A DNA stretch of 34,451 bases from SAR116 cluster bacterium MED-G06 (GCA_002457745.1 NTKV01000006.1:1-34451), one strand, 5' to 3'; positions 1-10,240 are shown, counted from the first letter of the stretch. Notes: a model not told the origin generated them from the sequence alone. A program made the numbers and translations.

Positions 1-289
1 GCGTATAGGCATCCGAGATCGGGTCCTCGACATCGAGAAGTGCTGCCACATGCCGGCTCACACTCTCGCAATCCTCGACTGTCATCTCGCGGTCTTCAAC
101 CGGCTCGGCCATGATCTGAAGCTGGCTACGACCACCCTTCGCGCCCGAATAATGGACGCGAACAAGCCGGAAACCGAGATCGGTTACCGCTCCATCAATA
201 ATCTGGCTGATCCGTGATTCGACCACCGTGCCTCTACCGTTTCCTTCGGACTGTGCCAGCCCGTTCTGCCTGCCATCACAACCGGCCAT
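1..289 (-). CDS. rimP: Ribosome maturation factor RimP, N-terminal part (3' end runs off the window)
   Basis: Minus-strand reading from ATG at 289: MAGCDGRQNG...VVESRISQIIDGAVTDLGFRLVRVHYSG...EDCESVSRHVAALLDVEDPISDAY, with RimP-like 'lGf.lvrv' and 'LDVEDPIS.AY' motifs. An alternative GTG start at 226 (VVESRIS...) is plausible. Position after trmB fits the conserved neighbourhood. Confidence 0.85.
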   Translation of the reverse strand, partial: MAGCDGRQNGLAQSEGNGRGTVVESRISQIIDGAVTDLGFRLVRVHYSGAKGGRSQLQIMAEPVEDREMTVEDCESVSRHVAALLDVEDPISDAYT

Positions 290-301
290 GTTTCAGGCAA
301 T

Positions 302-324
302 AAAAAAGTGGGCCAGTGGCCCAC
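302..324 (-). terminator. Rho-independent terminator upstream of rimP
   Basis: On the minus strand GTGGGCC-act-GGCCCAC (perfect 7-bp stem, 3-nt loop, 308-324) followed by TTTTTT (307-302). Confidence 0.85.
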
Positions 325-351
325 CGTCTTGTGCGACAGCATGTTGTCGTC

Positions 352-382
352 ATTATATAAACCCGCCTGCCACCGAAGGCAA
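352..382 (-). promoter_or_regulatory. Putative sigma-70-type promoter (minus strand) between trmB and the terminator
   Basis: Minus strand TTGCCT (382-377), then TATATA (359-354, 17-nt spacer) or TATAAT (357-352, 19-nt spacer). Sequence match only. Confidence 0.5.
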
Positions 383-426
383 GTCCGAAGCGGCACACCC
401 GCTTTCATGATTTGCCGCTGCCGTGA

Positions 427-1113
427 TCACCCATGGCGGCGCTGAAACAGGAACCAGTTGGGAACACGGTCCTCGCGCTCGGCCTTTTTCATATAGCGCG
501 TCGGCACCAGATCATCGGGGCGGTTGCGCCAGTCACCTGGTCGCCGCGCAGTCCAGATAAAGCCGGGGTGCGCACAGGCCGCCTGCAACAGCCAGCTCTT
601 TGCCACCGGGTGATCACTTGCCAGCACCAGACTGCCACCGGGCCGGATCAGCCGCGCCAACCCGTCAAGCACCATCGGGTGCAGAATGCGCCGCGCTGCA
701 TGGCGCCGCTTTGGCCAGGGATCGGGAAACAGAACATAGGCACCGGCCAATGTGGCGTCCGCCATGCTGTCGAGGATCAGCCGTACATCATCATCCCAGA
801 TCCGGACATTGGCCAGCCCGCCCTGCTCGACATGGCGGACAAGGCTGGCAACGCCGTTGATGAAAGGCTCGGCCCCGATAAAGCCGGCCTCTGGCCGGGC
901 CGCAGCGATGGCCGCCAGATTCTCTCCGCCACCAAAGCCGATCTCCAGAAACAGCTCTTCCGGCCTGCCCGCCATGGTGTCGGCAAACTGGGATATCGGG
1001 TCTCTGTCAGGATCAAACCGGAGCGCTGGAAGTCTCGTCTCCAGCATCTCGCGCATGGTGCGGCGCAGGGGTCGTCCCTTGCGCCGCCCATAGAATTGCA
1101 GCTTTTCAGCCAT
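427..1113 (-). CDS. trmB: tRNA (guanine-N7-)-methyltransferase
   Basis: 228-aa ORF with EIGFGGGENLAA SAM-binding motif, 'GAEPFINGVASL' and 'LFPDPWPKRRHAARR'. Confidence 0.95.
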   Translation of the reverse strand: MAEKLQFYGRRKGRPLRRTMREMLETRLPALRFDPDRDPISQFADTMAGRPEELFLEIGFGGGENLAAIAAARPEAGFIGAEPFINGVASLVRHVEQGGLANVRIWDDDVRLILDSMADATLAGAYVLFPDPWPKRRHAARRILHPMVLDGLARLIRPGGSLVLASDHPVAKSWLLQAACAHPGFIWTARRPGDWRNRPDDLVPTRYMKKAEREDRVPNWFLFQRRHG

Positions 1114-1151
1114 GATCGGGGCGTACCTCGCGACAATGACGCTGTCTGGTA

Positions 1152-2327
1152 TCAGACGGCCGCAGCCAGCGTGTCCGCGAGGTCGGTCGCCTCCCAGCTG
1201 AAGCTTCCCGGGCCAGCCTCACCAGCCATGCGGCCGAAATGACCATAGGCGGCGGAGGCGGCATAGATCGGCTTGTTCAGACCAAGATGCTCACGAATGC
1301 TGCGCGGCGTCAGGCGCATGCTGGCGGTCAGCGCCTGCTCGAGGTGGCTGTCGGCGACGGTACCGGTGCCATGCGTATCAGCATAGATCGATACCGGCTC
1401 GGCAACGCCGATGGCATAGGCAAGCTGGATGGTGCATTTCTCGGCAAGGCCGGCGGCCACCACGTTTTTCGCCAGATAGCGGGCGGCATAGGCGGCGGAC
1501 CGGTCGACCTTTGTCGGATCTTTTCCGGAAAAAGCCCCGCCACCATGCGGCGCGGCGCCGCCATAGGTGTCGACAATGATCTTGCGGCCAGTCAGGCCGG
1601 CATCGCCATCCGGACCGCCGATGACGAAGTTGCCAGTCGGGTTGACCAGAAGATCATCCGCGCCAACCATCCATCCGTCGGGAAGAATATCGGCGATCAC
1701 CGGTGTGACAAGCTTGCGGATGTCAGACTGGCTGGCGGCCTCGTCATGCTGTGTCGACAGCACGATCTTGTGCGCGCCCGTGGGCCGGCCCTGATCATCA
1801 TAGGCAAGCGTGATCTGGCTCTTTGAGTCGGGGCCGAGAATGGAGTCGGCGTCCGCCTTGCGGATTTCCGCAAGACGCTTGAGAACCTGATGCGAATAAT
1901 GGATCGCCGCCGGCATCAATACATCGGTCTCGCGGCAGGCATAGCCAAACATCAGACCCTGGTCGCCAGCGCCTTCATCCTTGTTGTCACCGCTGTCGAC
2001 GCCCATGGCGATGTCGGTCGACTGCTCGTGAAGGTAATTCTGGAATTCAAAATGCGCGTGATGGAATTTTTCCTGCTCATAGCCGATATCGGCCACCGCG
2101 CCACGCACCGCGCCCTCGATCGACTCAAGAATGCCGGGAAGCTTGCCTTTTGAAGCGCGAACCTCGCCACCAATGATCACACGGTTTGTCGTGGCGAAGG
2201 TCTCGCACGCGACCCGGGCTTCCGGCTCGGCCGCCAGAAACAGGTCCAGAACTGTATCGGACACCCGGTCGCAAACCTTGTCAGGATGCCCTTCGGACAC
2301 CGATTCCGAGGTAAAAAGGTAGGCCAT
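1152..2327 (-). CDS. metK: S-adenosylmethionine synthetase
   Basis: 391-aa [27 protein letters not shown]..., '[12 protein letters not shown]', '[23 protein letters not shown]'. Confidence 0.98.
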   Translation of the reverse strand: MAYLFTSESVSEGHPDKVCDRVSDTVLDLFLAAEPEARVACETFATTNRVIIGGEVRASKGKLPGILESIEGAVRGAVADIGYEQEKFHHAHFEFQNYLHEQSTDIAMGVDSGDNKDEGAGDQGLMFGYACRETDVLMPAAIHYSHQVLKRLAEIRKADADSILGPDSKSQITLAYDDQGRPTGAHKIVLSTQHDEAASQSDIRKLVTPVIADILPDGWMVGADDLLVNPTGNFVIGGPDGDAGLTGRKIIVDTYGGAAPHGGGAFSGKDPTKVDRSAAYAARYLAKNVVAAGLAEKCTIQLAYAIGVAEPVSIYADTHGTGTVADSHLEQALTASMRLTPRSIREHLGLNKPIYAASAAYGHFGRMAGEAGPGSFSWEATDLADTLAAAV

Positions 2328-2356
2328 AAATCTCTCCGCTTTTCTCCAGTCTGACC

Positions 2357-3883
2357 CTAGTGCCTTATCATTCTTTTGTGGTCAAGGCGGATTACGAGAA
2401 GCAGGTTTGCCAGAATCAGGATCACAAGCGGCACATCGCGCCACCGGTCATAGATTGTGCCGGACAATGGTGGGGGCACGACAAGGTCGGCAAAACCGCT
2501 TTCCCCAAGGCCAATCCTGGCAATCTGGCGCCCAAGCGGATCGAATCCGGCGCTGATCCCGGTGTTGGCCACACGGATCATGGCCAGCCCTTCCTCGACA
2601 GCGCGCATCTGCGCCTGCGCCAGATGCTGCCAGGGACCCGGGGTATGTCCGAACCAGGCATCATTTGTCAGATTGACCAGAATATCGGGGCGAAGACCGT
2701 CATCAAATCCGCGCCCCACCCCCGGAAACAGCGTCTCGTAACAGATCAGAAGCTGGAGATTGCCGTAGCCGGGAACTGCAATGAGCCGGTTTTCCGTCCC
2801 GGGTGAAAAATCTACCGGCCCGACCAGCGCATCGGCAAAGGGCAACAGAGACCGAAACGGCACGAATTCACCAAATGGCACCAGCCGCCGCTTGTCATAC
2901 AGCGCCTCGACCTGTCCTTTGGCGCGGATCAGGGCCGCAGAGTTGAACAGCCGCCGCTGTGCATCAAACCGCGGCACGCCGGTGACTAGCCAGCCGTCAA
3001 AGGGAAGCGTTTCCCAGGCAGTCTGGCGCAGACGATCTCCCTCGCGGTCAAGCAGTCCGGCAAAGGCGGTTTCCGGCCAGATGATCAATGGCGGCACCGG
3101 CTTTGCCGTCCGTGACAATTCCTGGAGCCGCCCCAGATGCTGCGGGCGAAGGGCACGGTCCCATTTCTCATGCTGTGGCACCACCGGTTGCACGATGCGA
3201 ACGGTCTTCGGGATCTCGTCAGACGGTGTCGGTATGGTGGCAAGACGTATCGCGCCAGACACCATCAGGACAGGCAGGATCAGCCCGAACGCGATGGCGA
3301 GGCGCCGCTGCCCAGCCAGCCAGAAAGCCGGCGCCAGACACCAGAGAATGGCCAGAAGGCTGAGACCATAGAGCCCGAAGAGGCTGGCCGCCTGAAGCAG
3401 GGTCAGATGCGCCGAAAACAGATACCCAGGGGCATTCCATGGAAAGCCTGTTGCCACATAGCCACGGGCCCATTCGCACAGACCAAGAGACAGCGCCAGC
3501 GCCGCAATGCGGCCAGGCTCGCTTCGCACAAAGCGATGGGCGGCGGCGGCGGCCGGCACCCAGAACAGCGACAGAAGAAGCGGAATTCCCAGCAGCGGCA
3601 GCGGCAGGAGCGGCCAGAAATTGATGTCGCCGGTTACCAGCGACAGCGAGATCCACCAGAGAGACACCAGAAACCAGCCAAAACCGGTCACACAGCCGAT
3701 CATCGCCGCCCGGCGTGTGCTGCCTGTTCTGGCAATGCACAGCGCCGGATAGGAAAGCGCCAGTGCCAGCGGCACCAGACCAAAAGGCGGCAGTGTGAGC
3801 GAGGCCAGGCCTCCGGCAAAAAGGCAGGCGGCAAGCTGCCGCCATCCGGTCAGGTTCAGCGCACGCTCAGTAAGGCTATTCAC
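2357..3883 (-). CDS. lnt: Apolipoprotein N-acyltransferase
   Basis: 508-aa multi-pass N-terminus plus nitrilase-like domain with 'WPETAF', '[15 protein letters not shown]', 'ICYETLFPG', '[11 protein letters not shown]'. Confidence 0.95.
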   Translation of the reverse strand: MNSLTERALNLTGWRQLAACLFAGGLASLTLPPFGLVPLALALSYPALCIARTGSTRRAAMIGCVTGFGWFLVSLWWISLSLVTGDINFWPLLPLPLLGIPLLLSLFWVPAAAAAHRFVRSEPGRIAALALSLGLCEWARGYVATGFPWNAPGYLFSAHLTLLQAASLFGLYGLSLLAILWCLAPAFWLAGQRRLAIAFGLILPVLMVSGAIRLATIPTPSDEIPKTVRIVQPVVPQHEKWDRALRPQHLGRLQELSRTAKPVPPLIIWPETAFAGLLDREGDRLRQTAWETLPFDGWLVTGVPRFDAQRRLFNSAALIRAKGQVEALYDKRRLVPFGEFVPFRSLLPFADALVGPVDFSPGTENRLIAVPGYGNLQLLICYETLFPGVGRGFDDGLRPDILVNLTNDAWFGHTPGPWQHLAQAQMRAVEEGLAMIRVANTGISAGFDPLGRQIARIGLGESGFADLVVPPPLSGTIYDRWRDVPLVILILANLLLVIRLDHKRMIRH

Positions 3884-4721
3884 CGGCCTGCTGTACCTGG
3901 CGCGCGACCCCGCGCACCTTCAGCAGTGACAGGCGGCGCGGATCGCCCTCCAACACCTCGAACTGCAGGCCAGAGGGGTGACGCACCACCTCGCCACGCC
4001 CCGGCACACGTCCGGCAACAGCACAGACAAGCCCGCCAACCGTATCGATTTCATCACGATCATCATCCTCGAGAAGCTGGCCGGTCAGGATTTCCAGCGC
4101 TTCCACCTCGAGCCGCGCTTCGGCAAGAATGGTGCCGTCATCATTGACGGTGATCTGCGGCTGTACCGCCTCATCATGCTCGTCCTCGATCTCACCGACA
4201 ATTTCCTCGACCAGATCCTCGATCGTGATCAGCCCGTCAACACCACCGAATTCATCAACCACCAGCGCCAGATGGCGGCGACGAAGCCGCATTTCGTGAA
4301 GGAGATCCAGAAGCCGGATGCTTGGCGCGACAAACAGCGCCGGGCGAAGCAGCGTGTCGATGTCCGGCGCCTTGCCAGCGTGCAGATGTGCAAACACATC
4401 CTTGATATGGATGATGCCGGCGATGTCGTCGAGCGTCTCACGGCGCACCGGAAGGCGGCTGTGATTGGCGGCCGTCATCTGCGTGATGATATCGGAAAAG
4501 CTCTCGGTCATGCCGACCGACACGATATCGGCGCGCGGAATCATCACATCGGAGGCATTCAGGTCGCGAAGACCCAGAATGTTGCGAAGAAGCGTGCCTT
4601 CATGCGCATCGAAGCTGGCACGATCCTTGGCTGTGTCCGCCAGCAGGTTTTCCAGCGCGGCACGCGGCGATGAACGCGGCGCCAGCGCCGGCACCATCCG
4701 GCCAATCCATTTGCGGACCAT
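3876..4721 (-). CDS. corC: CBS-domain hemolysin/CorC-family protein
   Basis: 281-aa ORF with 'DVMIPRADI', 'SRLPV', 'GIIHIKDV', 'LVVDEFGGVDGLITIEDLVEEIVGEIEDEHD'. Overlaps lnt by 8 nt. Confidence 0.88.
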   Translation of the reverse strand: MVRKWIGRMVPALAPRSSPRAALENLLADTAKDRASFDAHEGTLLRNILGLRDLNASDVMIPRADIVSVGMTESFSDIITQMTAANHSRLPVRRETLDDIAGIIHIKDVFAHLHAGKAPDIDTLLRPALFVAPSIRLLDLLHEMRLRRRHLALVVDEFGGVDGLITIEDLVEEIVGEIEDEHDEAVQPQITVNDDGTILAEARLEVEALEILTGQLLEDDDRDEIDTVGGLVCAVAGRVPGRGEVVRHPSGLQFEVLEGDPRRLSLLKVRGVARQVQQAGE

Positions 4722-5326
4722 CAGCCGACCCCTCCTGCGTTTACAACCGGGGACATCAGATCCCCACCATCATCACCGTCAGCGTTGGCATAGGGGTTGT
4801 CGATCCCAAGTCGGGCAAGCACACGCACTTCCCCTGCTTCCATGATGTCAGCCTCGTCATCGCTCTCATGATCATGTCCCATCAGGTGAAGAAGGCCGTG
4901 GACCCACAGATGTGTCAGATGATCACCAAGGGATTTTTCCTCATCCCGGGCCTCGGCCTGAAGGGTCTCGAACGACATCGCGATTTCCCCGGCCATGACC
5001 GGCGCGTCACCGGATGACATATCGTCACCTGTCGGGAAGGACAGCACATTGGTCGGCTTGTTCTTGCCGCGGAACATGCTGTTCAGGTCACATATCCGGT
5101 CATCACCGCAGAACAGCCCACCAACCTCAAGCGCTGGCCAGGAAAAGATTTCACAGGTGATATCGGTGGCGATACAGACGCGGGCACGGACAAGATCAAT
5201 GTCGGACGCTGACCAGAGTGTCCGATCAAATATCATTTCCAGATGGCTTCCGCCATCGGTATGCCAGCTCTCGGACGAATGTGACTCGTCGTCCGGACTG
5301 TCGGGCTCCAGGGGCATCTCAGTCAT
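4721..5326 (-). CDS. ybeY: Endoribonuclease YbeY (16S rRNA maturation)
   Basis: 201-aa ORF with 'LNSMFRGKNKPTNVLSFP' and zinc motif 'HLWVHGLLHLMGHDH'. Confidence 0.95.
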   Translation of the reverse strand: MTEMPLEPDSPDDESHSSESWHTDGGSHLEMIFDRTLWSASDIDLVRARVCIATDITCEIFSWPALEVGGLFCGDDRICDLNSMFRGKNKPTNVLSFPTGDDMSSGDAPVMAGEIAMSFETLQAEARDEEKSLGDHLTHLWVHGLLHLMGHDHESDDEADIMEAGEVRVLARLGIDNPYANADGDDGGDLMSPVVNAGGVG

Positions 5327-5362
5327 GCCGGTTGATTCGCTCGCTCCATGCGGAAGTCCATA

Positions 5363-5383
5363 TGCCGGACATATCTTCCGGCA
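5363..5383. other. Perfect intergenic inverted repeat (hairpin) in the phoH-ybeY gap
   Basis: TGCCGGA-catatct-TCCGGCA: 7-bp perfect stem, 7-nt loop, no T-tract. Confidence 0.6.
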
Positions 5384-5452
5384 GGATTCCTGAATGTGAC
5401 CTGATTTGTGGTGATCTGTCCAGTCGGTAACACCGTCTGGCTTTTGCTTTGT

Positions 5453-6427
5453 TTAGCTTTTGCTTTCATAGGCCATAAGGATGCGCGCCACAACCGGGTG
5501 GCGGACAACATCCTTGCCGGACAGGTGGATGATGCCGATTCCCTCGACATCGTCGAGTCGTGACACCGCGTCTGACAGGCCCGACGGCTGGCCATCCGGA
5601 AGGTCGATCTGGCTGAGATCACCGGTAATCACCATGCGTGAATCCTGGCCAAGCCGGGTCAGCACCATTTTCATCTGCACCGGTGTGGTGTTCTGCGCTT
5701 CGTCGATGATGACGTAGGAGGCGCTCAGGGTCCGCCCGCGCATGAAGGCCAGAGGGGCGATCTCGATCTCACCGCTGACCAGCATCCTGTCTACCTTGTC
5801 TGCCGGCATCATGTCGTAAAGCGCGTCATAGAGTGGCCGAAGATAGGGGTCGACCTTTTCTTTCATGTCGCCCGGAAGGAAGCCGAGGCGCTCGCCGGCC
5901 TCGACCGCGGGACGCGACAGCACGATCCGCTCGACCTCGCGTTTCTTGAGCGACTCCACCGCCTTGGCAACAGCCATATAGGTCTTTCCGGTGCCTGCCG
6001 GCCCAAGGCCGAACACCACCTCGCGGCTGCGAAGAAGACCAAGATAGTCTTTCTGACCGGGGGTTTTGGCGATGATCTTCTTTTTCCAGGTATCAAGCCC
6101 CTGGCCGCTTGCCGGCGCAGCATCTCCAGCCTCGACCCAGCGAAGCGCGTCACGAACCAGCGAGGTGTCGACGGGAAGGGACCCGTCAGCCTCGTCAAGC
6201 CGCTTGTAAATGTCCTCCAGGGCACGGCGCGCCTTCTTCGCTGCCGCGGCAGGTCCGGAAATGGTGATGCTGTTACCGAAACTGTCGAGTGTGACCTCAA
6301 GGGCGCTCTCGAGCTGCGCCAGATTGGCGTTGTGCTCGCCGGTCAGGACGGCAAGCTTGCCATTATCCTCGAATTCCATACGGATCGAGGTGGCCTTTTC
6401 ACCCTTCGCAGATGCCCGCCCGTTCAC
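5453..6427 (-). CDS. phoH: PhoH-family ATPase
   Basis: 324-aa ORF with Walker A '[18 protein letters not shown]', '[17 protein letters not shown]', '[23 protein letters not shown]'. Confidence 0.95.
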   Translation of the reverse strand: MNGRASAKGEKATSIRMEFEDNGKLAVLTGEHNANLAQLESALEVTLDSFGNSITISGPAAAAKKARRALEDIYKRLDEADGSLPVDTSLVRDALRWVEAGDAAPASGQGLDTWKKKIIAKTPGQKDYLGLLRSREVVFGLGPAGTGKTYMAVAKAVESLKKREVERIVLSRPAVEAGERLGFLPGDMKEKVDPYLRPLYDALYDMMPADKVDRMLVSGEIEIAPLAFMRGRTLSASYVIIDEAQNTTPVQMKMVLTRLGQDSRMVITGDLSQIDLPDGQPSGLSDAVSRLDDVEGIGIIHLSGKDVVRHPVVARILMAYESKS

Positions 6428-7761
6428 GCCAGCACTCCGACGATGCTGTTCTGCCTTGCCTCGGTCACCCGGCAGGTGACGATGCTGCCGACCAGTCCGG
6501 GCTCTGCCTCGATATTCACCGCCTGCATGTAGGGGCTGCGTCCCGCCACCTGGCCCGGACGCCCGCCAGCACGTTCGATCAGCACGTTCATTTCGCGACC
6601 TTCAGTGGATTTGTTGAAAGCATATTGCTGTGCGTTCAGGAGCTGTTGCAGCGCCTCGAGCCGTTCCGCCTTCACCTGCTCCGGCACCTGCACCTCTTCG
6701 GTTGCTGCCGGGGTCCCGGGGCGCGGGCTGTATTTGAAGGAATAGGCCGAGGCATATCCCACCCGGTCGACAAGCGACAGGGTATCGGCAAAATCACGGT
6801 CGCTCTCACCCGGGAAGCCGACAATGAAGTCGCCGGACAGCGCGAGATCGGGGCGCGCCTCGCGCAATCGGTCGATGATCCGGAAATAGGCATCACGGTC
6901 ATGCCGCCTGTTCATCGCCTCAAGCACCCCGTTGGATCCAGCCTGCACAGGAAGATGGAGATAGGGCATCAGCGCCGGCACATCGCGGTGCGCCAGGATC
7001 AGGTCCTCTTCCATGTCCAGCGGATGCGAGGTGGTATAGCGAATACGATGAAGGCCATCGATCTCGGCAAGTTCACGGATCAGGCGGGCCAGGCTCCAGA
7101 TGCTGCCATCGGCTGCCTCACCATGATAGGCATTCACATTCTGCCCGAGCAGTGTCAGCTCACAACTTCCCGAAGCAACAAGACGGCGGGCTTCTTCAAT
7201 GACGCCGTCCACCGGCCGGGAAAATTCCGCACCGCGGGTATAGGGCACCACACAGAAGGCACAGAATTTGTCACAGCCTTCCTGAACCGAAAGAAAGGCG
7301 GCCGGGCCACGTGGCGCATGTTCTCCCGGAAGCTGATCGAACTTGATCTCTTCGGGGAAATCGGTGTCGATGGCGCGTTCGCGCGCTGCCGGATCGACGC
7401 GGCTGACAAGTTCGGGAAGGCGGTGATAGGTCTGCGGACCGACAACGATGTCGACCCAGGGCGCGCGCCGGGTGATTTCCTCACCTTCCGCCTGCGCCAC
7501 ACAGCCGGCAACGGCGATGGTGACATTGCGGCCCTGCTGGTCGCGCGCGCGATCCTTCATCATCCGCAGTCTGCCAAGTTCGGAGAAAACCTTTTCCGAA
7601 GCCTTCTCGCGGATATGACAGGTGTTGAGGATGACCATGTCGGCCCCCTCGGCTTCACCCGTCGGCGCGTAGCCGAGCGGCGCAAGCACGTCGGTCATGC
7701 GGTCGGAATCATAGACATTCATCTGGCACCCGTAGGTTTTGATGAACAGCTTCTTTGTCAC
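6424..7761 (-). CDS. miaB: tRNA-2-methylthio-N6-dimethylallyladenosine synthase
   Basis: 445-aa [22 protein letters not shown]; radical SAM motif '[15 protein letters not shown]'; '[10 protein letters not shown]'; C-terminal TRAM-like end. Overlaps phoH by 4 nt. Confidence 0.97.
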   Translation of the reverse strand: MTKKLFIKTYGCQMNVYDSDRMTDVLAPLGYAPTGEAEGADMVILNTCHIREKASEKVFSELGRLRMMKDRARDQQGRNVTIAVAGCVAQAEGEEITRRAPWVDIVVGPQTYHRLPELVSRVDPAARERAIDTDFPEEIKFDQLPGEHAPRGPAAFLSVQEGCDKFCAFCVVPYTRGAEFSRPVDGVIEEARRLVASGSCELTLLGQNVNAYHGEAADGSIWSLARLIRELAEIDGLHRIRYTTSHPLDMEEDLILAHRDVPALMPYLHLPVQAGSNGVLEAMNRRHDRDAYFRIIDRLREARPDLALSGDFIVGFPGESDRDFADTLSLVDRVGYASAYSFKYSPRPGTPAATEEVQVPEQVKAERLEALQQLLNAQQYAFNKSTEGREMNVLIERAGGRPGQVAGRSPYMQAVNIEAEPGLVGSIVTCRVTEARQNSIVGVLA

Positions 7762-7825
7762 GATCGCGGCTCTTTTCTGAAAGCGGTGGTTACGCCGGTT
7801 GTTCTATGCCGGAGACGAAGGCGGG

Positions 7826-8293
7826 TCAAGGCACTGGCTGACGCAGCTGACGGCGCATCACAATGGCATCGACAAGCGCACCGCCACGCCGGTAATAGCC
7901 GGTGCGCCGGCCAACCTCGGTAAAACCGAGGCGATGATAGAGTGCCAGCGCCGCCACATTGTCGATCGCAACCTCGAGACAGATGTCCTCACACCCATCC
8001 TGTTTCAGGCGCGCCAGAACATGATCCAGCAGCCGCGTTGCCAGGCCGCGCCGTTCGGCATCGGGTGCGGTGGCGATGGACACCAGATCGGCACCTCCGC
8101 CACCTGCAAGGCACAAGGCATAGGCCAGCGGGTCTGCGTCCAGGTCGTCTTCCGGGAGCATCACAAACCCGACAAAGGAGGGACGTGCTGCCAGATCACG
8201 AAGCTGGCGGAGTGTCATTGGCGAGTCGAAGCGCATCGCCTCAAGCGTGGCGATGGCGGCAAGATGACCGGGCGTCAGCGGTGCCGCAATCAC
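7826..8293 (-). CDS. rimI: Ribosomal-protein-alanine N-acetyltransferase (GNAT)
   Basis: 155-aa GNAT ORF with 'DAERRGLATRLLDHVL' and 'CLEVAIDNVAALALYHRLGFTEVGRRTGYY'. Adjacent to tsaB. Confidence 0.88.
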   Translation of the reverse strand: MIAAPLTPGHLAAIATLEAMRFDSPMTLRQLRDLAARPSFVGFVMLPEDDLDADPLAYALCLAGGGGADLVSIATAPDAERRGLATRLLDHVLARLKQDGCEDICLEVAIDNVAALALYHRLGFTEVGRRTGYYRRGGALVDAIVMRRQLRQPVP

Positions 8294-9036
8294 GATGTTA
8301 CCGGTAGCGGGCGGGAGGGGCCAAGAAAGGCAGGGGCCACATAGAGCGGCAGCAGCGGGTCCATGGCCTCACCAGCGGTGAGCCGCGCCGCCGCAAGGCG
8401 CGCCACCTGCATCGCATCCAGCACGTCCATATCGGCAACCGGTTTCAGCCCGGCATCAGGGAAAGACGTCACCATCGCCGCCGCCCCGGCGCCGGTGACA
8501 TCAGCGGCCTGCCACAATGCAGGGCATGGCCCGGGGGTCTCAGGATCGATTTCTGCGATCTCGTCCAGCGGCGTGCCGTTACGATTGAACAGCTGTGCGA
8601 AAAAACTGCCGCGGCGGGTATCGGCCGTGGCCAGAACCATCTTCTGCGCATCGCCCTGCCGGTCGGACGCCGCATAAGCCATAACCGCGAGGCAGGACAG
8701 GCCGACCCCGCTTGCGCCGGTGGCAATCACAAACCCTTTTGCCGCGGCCAGCGCCACCCTGATTCCGGTGAAGGATCCGGGGCCACGACCTGCCGCCACA
8801 TGGGTAAGGTCGTCAGCGGTGATTCCCGCCTCGGCCAGGGCGGCGCGCGCCAGCTCGGTGATCTGCGCCGCGTGGCCATGTCGGGCACTATGCTGATGCT
8901 GCACAGCGACCCCATCTGCCGCGATGACCGCGGCTGACGCCTTGTCTGCGCTCGATTCGATGGCGAGAATCACCGGTGTTGGCGACGCCGGGATCACCGG
9001 ATGTGGCGAGGTCTCATTCATCTCTCGGTCCCGCAT
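8290..9036 (-). CDS. tsaB: tRNA threonylcarbamoyladenosine biosynthesis protein TsaB
   Basis: 248-aa ORF with 'ILAIESSADKASAAV' and 'AAGRGPGSFTGIRVALAAAKGF'. Confidence 0.92.
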   Translation of the reverse strand: MRDREMNETSPHPVIPASPTPVILAIESSADKASAAVIAADGVAVQHQHSARHGHAAQITELARAALAEAGITADDLTHVAAGRGPGSFTGIRVALAAAKGFVIATGASGVGLSCLAVMAYAASDRQGDAQKMVLATADTRRGSFFAQLFNRNGTPLDEIAEIDPETPGPCPALWQAADVTGAGAAAMVTSFPDAGLKPVADMDVLDAMQVARLAAARLTAGEAMDPLLPLYVAPAFLGPSRPLPVTS

Positions 9037-9142
9037 TCAAGGCCCTGCACGATGCTGCGGCAGGAACATTCAAAAAACATCAACTGGCTCTGGTCCGCCC
9101 ATGCCTAGCACAGTATGATCGCCGCATCACCAACCTGGCGGC

Positions 9143-10180
9143 ATGAAATCCATGATCCTATCACTCTGCAACAGCCGTATCCTTGCTGTCATCCTGCTGG
9201 CGACAGCCATGCTTGTCAGCTTTGTTGCGCGCGGTTTTGCCGCCGATCACGCCACTATCCTGATGTATCACAGGTTCGGTGAGGAAAATTATCCAAGCAC
9301 CAATGTGACATTGGAGCAGTTCGAAGAACATCTCGAGGTGCTGGCAAGCGGGCCTTACACTGTATTGCCGCTCGAGGACATCGTGTTGAACCTGCAGTCC
9401 GGCACACCGCTGCCTGACAGGACTGTCGCCATCACCATCGATGATGCCTATCTGTCGGTCTATGAAGAGGCCTTTCCACGGCTGAAAGCGCGTGGATTCC
9501 CGGCAACCCTGTTCGTGGCGACCCGCCCTGTCGATCGGGGGCTTCGCGCCTATATGAGCTGGGACCAGATTCGCGAATGGCAGGCTGCCGGCTACGGGAT
9601 TGGCAGCCAGACCCAGACGCATCCGCATATGCACCAGCAGTCGATGGCGGAGAACGAAAAGGAATTGCGCGTTTCAAACGAACGGTTCCTTGCCGAGCTT
9701 GGCATGCGGCCGACGCTGTTCGCCTATCCATACGGAGAATATAATCTTGATGTGATCGATCTGGTGAAAGAGGCCGGGTTCGAGGCAGCCTTTGGTCAGA
9801 ATTCGGGTGTCGCCCACGGTTATGACGGCTTTTTCGAGCTGCCACGATTCGCCATGAATGAGCAGTATGGCAACCGCGAACGTCTGGAGCTCGCCATCAA
9901 CGGACTGCCACTGAAGGTCACCCAGCTGGTGCCGGAAGATGTGGTCCTTGCAGAGAACCCGCCACTATACGGCTTTACCCTGGCGGCAGACATGGACAAG
10001 GAACGCCAGCTTCGCTGTTTCAACAGCAAATATGGCAAGCTGGATGTTGCCATTATCGGACGGCGTGCCGAGATCAGGATGCCAGGGCCTCTTGTCGGCA
10101 AGCGGTCGCGTGTCAACTGCACCATGCCGGGACCGGATGGCCGGTGGCGCTGGTTCGGGCGACAGTTCCTGACCGAATAG
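9143..10180 (+). CDS. Polysaccharide deacetylase family protein (secreted, NodB-like)
   Basis: N-terminal signal peptide (MKSMILSLCNSRILAVILLATAMLVSFVARGFA), 'ATILMYHRFGEENYPS', 'AITIDDAYLSVYE', 'SQTQTHPHM', 'PTLFAYPYGEYN'. Confidence 0.85.
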   Translation: MKSMILSLCNSRILAVILLATAMLVSFVARGFAADHATILMYHRFGEENYPSTNVTLEQFEEHLEVLASGPYTVLPLEDIVLNLQSGTPLPDRTVAITIDDAYLSVYEEAFPRLKARGFPATLFVATRPVDRGLRAYMSWDQIREWQAAGYGIGSQTQTHPHMHQQSMAENEKELRVSNERFLAELGMRPTLFAYPYGEYNLDVIDLVKEAGFEAAFGQNSGVAHGYDGFFELPRFAMNEQYGNRERLELAINGLPLKVTQLVPEDVVLAENPPLYGFTLAADMDKERQLRCFNSKYGKLDVAIIGRRAEIRMPGPLVGKRSRVNCTMPGPDGRWRWFGRQFLTE

Positions 10181-10240
10181 GCAGACACCCGGATATCTCT
10201 GACAACAGGATTCTGCTGGTGACCGCGCAGCGTGGTGGCG

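Noticed and set aside
5323-5622. 99-aa minus-strand ORF spanning the phoH 3' end and ybeY leader
   Set aside because: Mostly out-of-frame with phoH, no motif, low-complexity composition.
6412-7923. 503-aa plus-strand ORF opposite miaB
   Set aside because: Antisense of a confidently identified miaB with no independent support.
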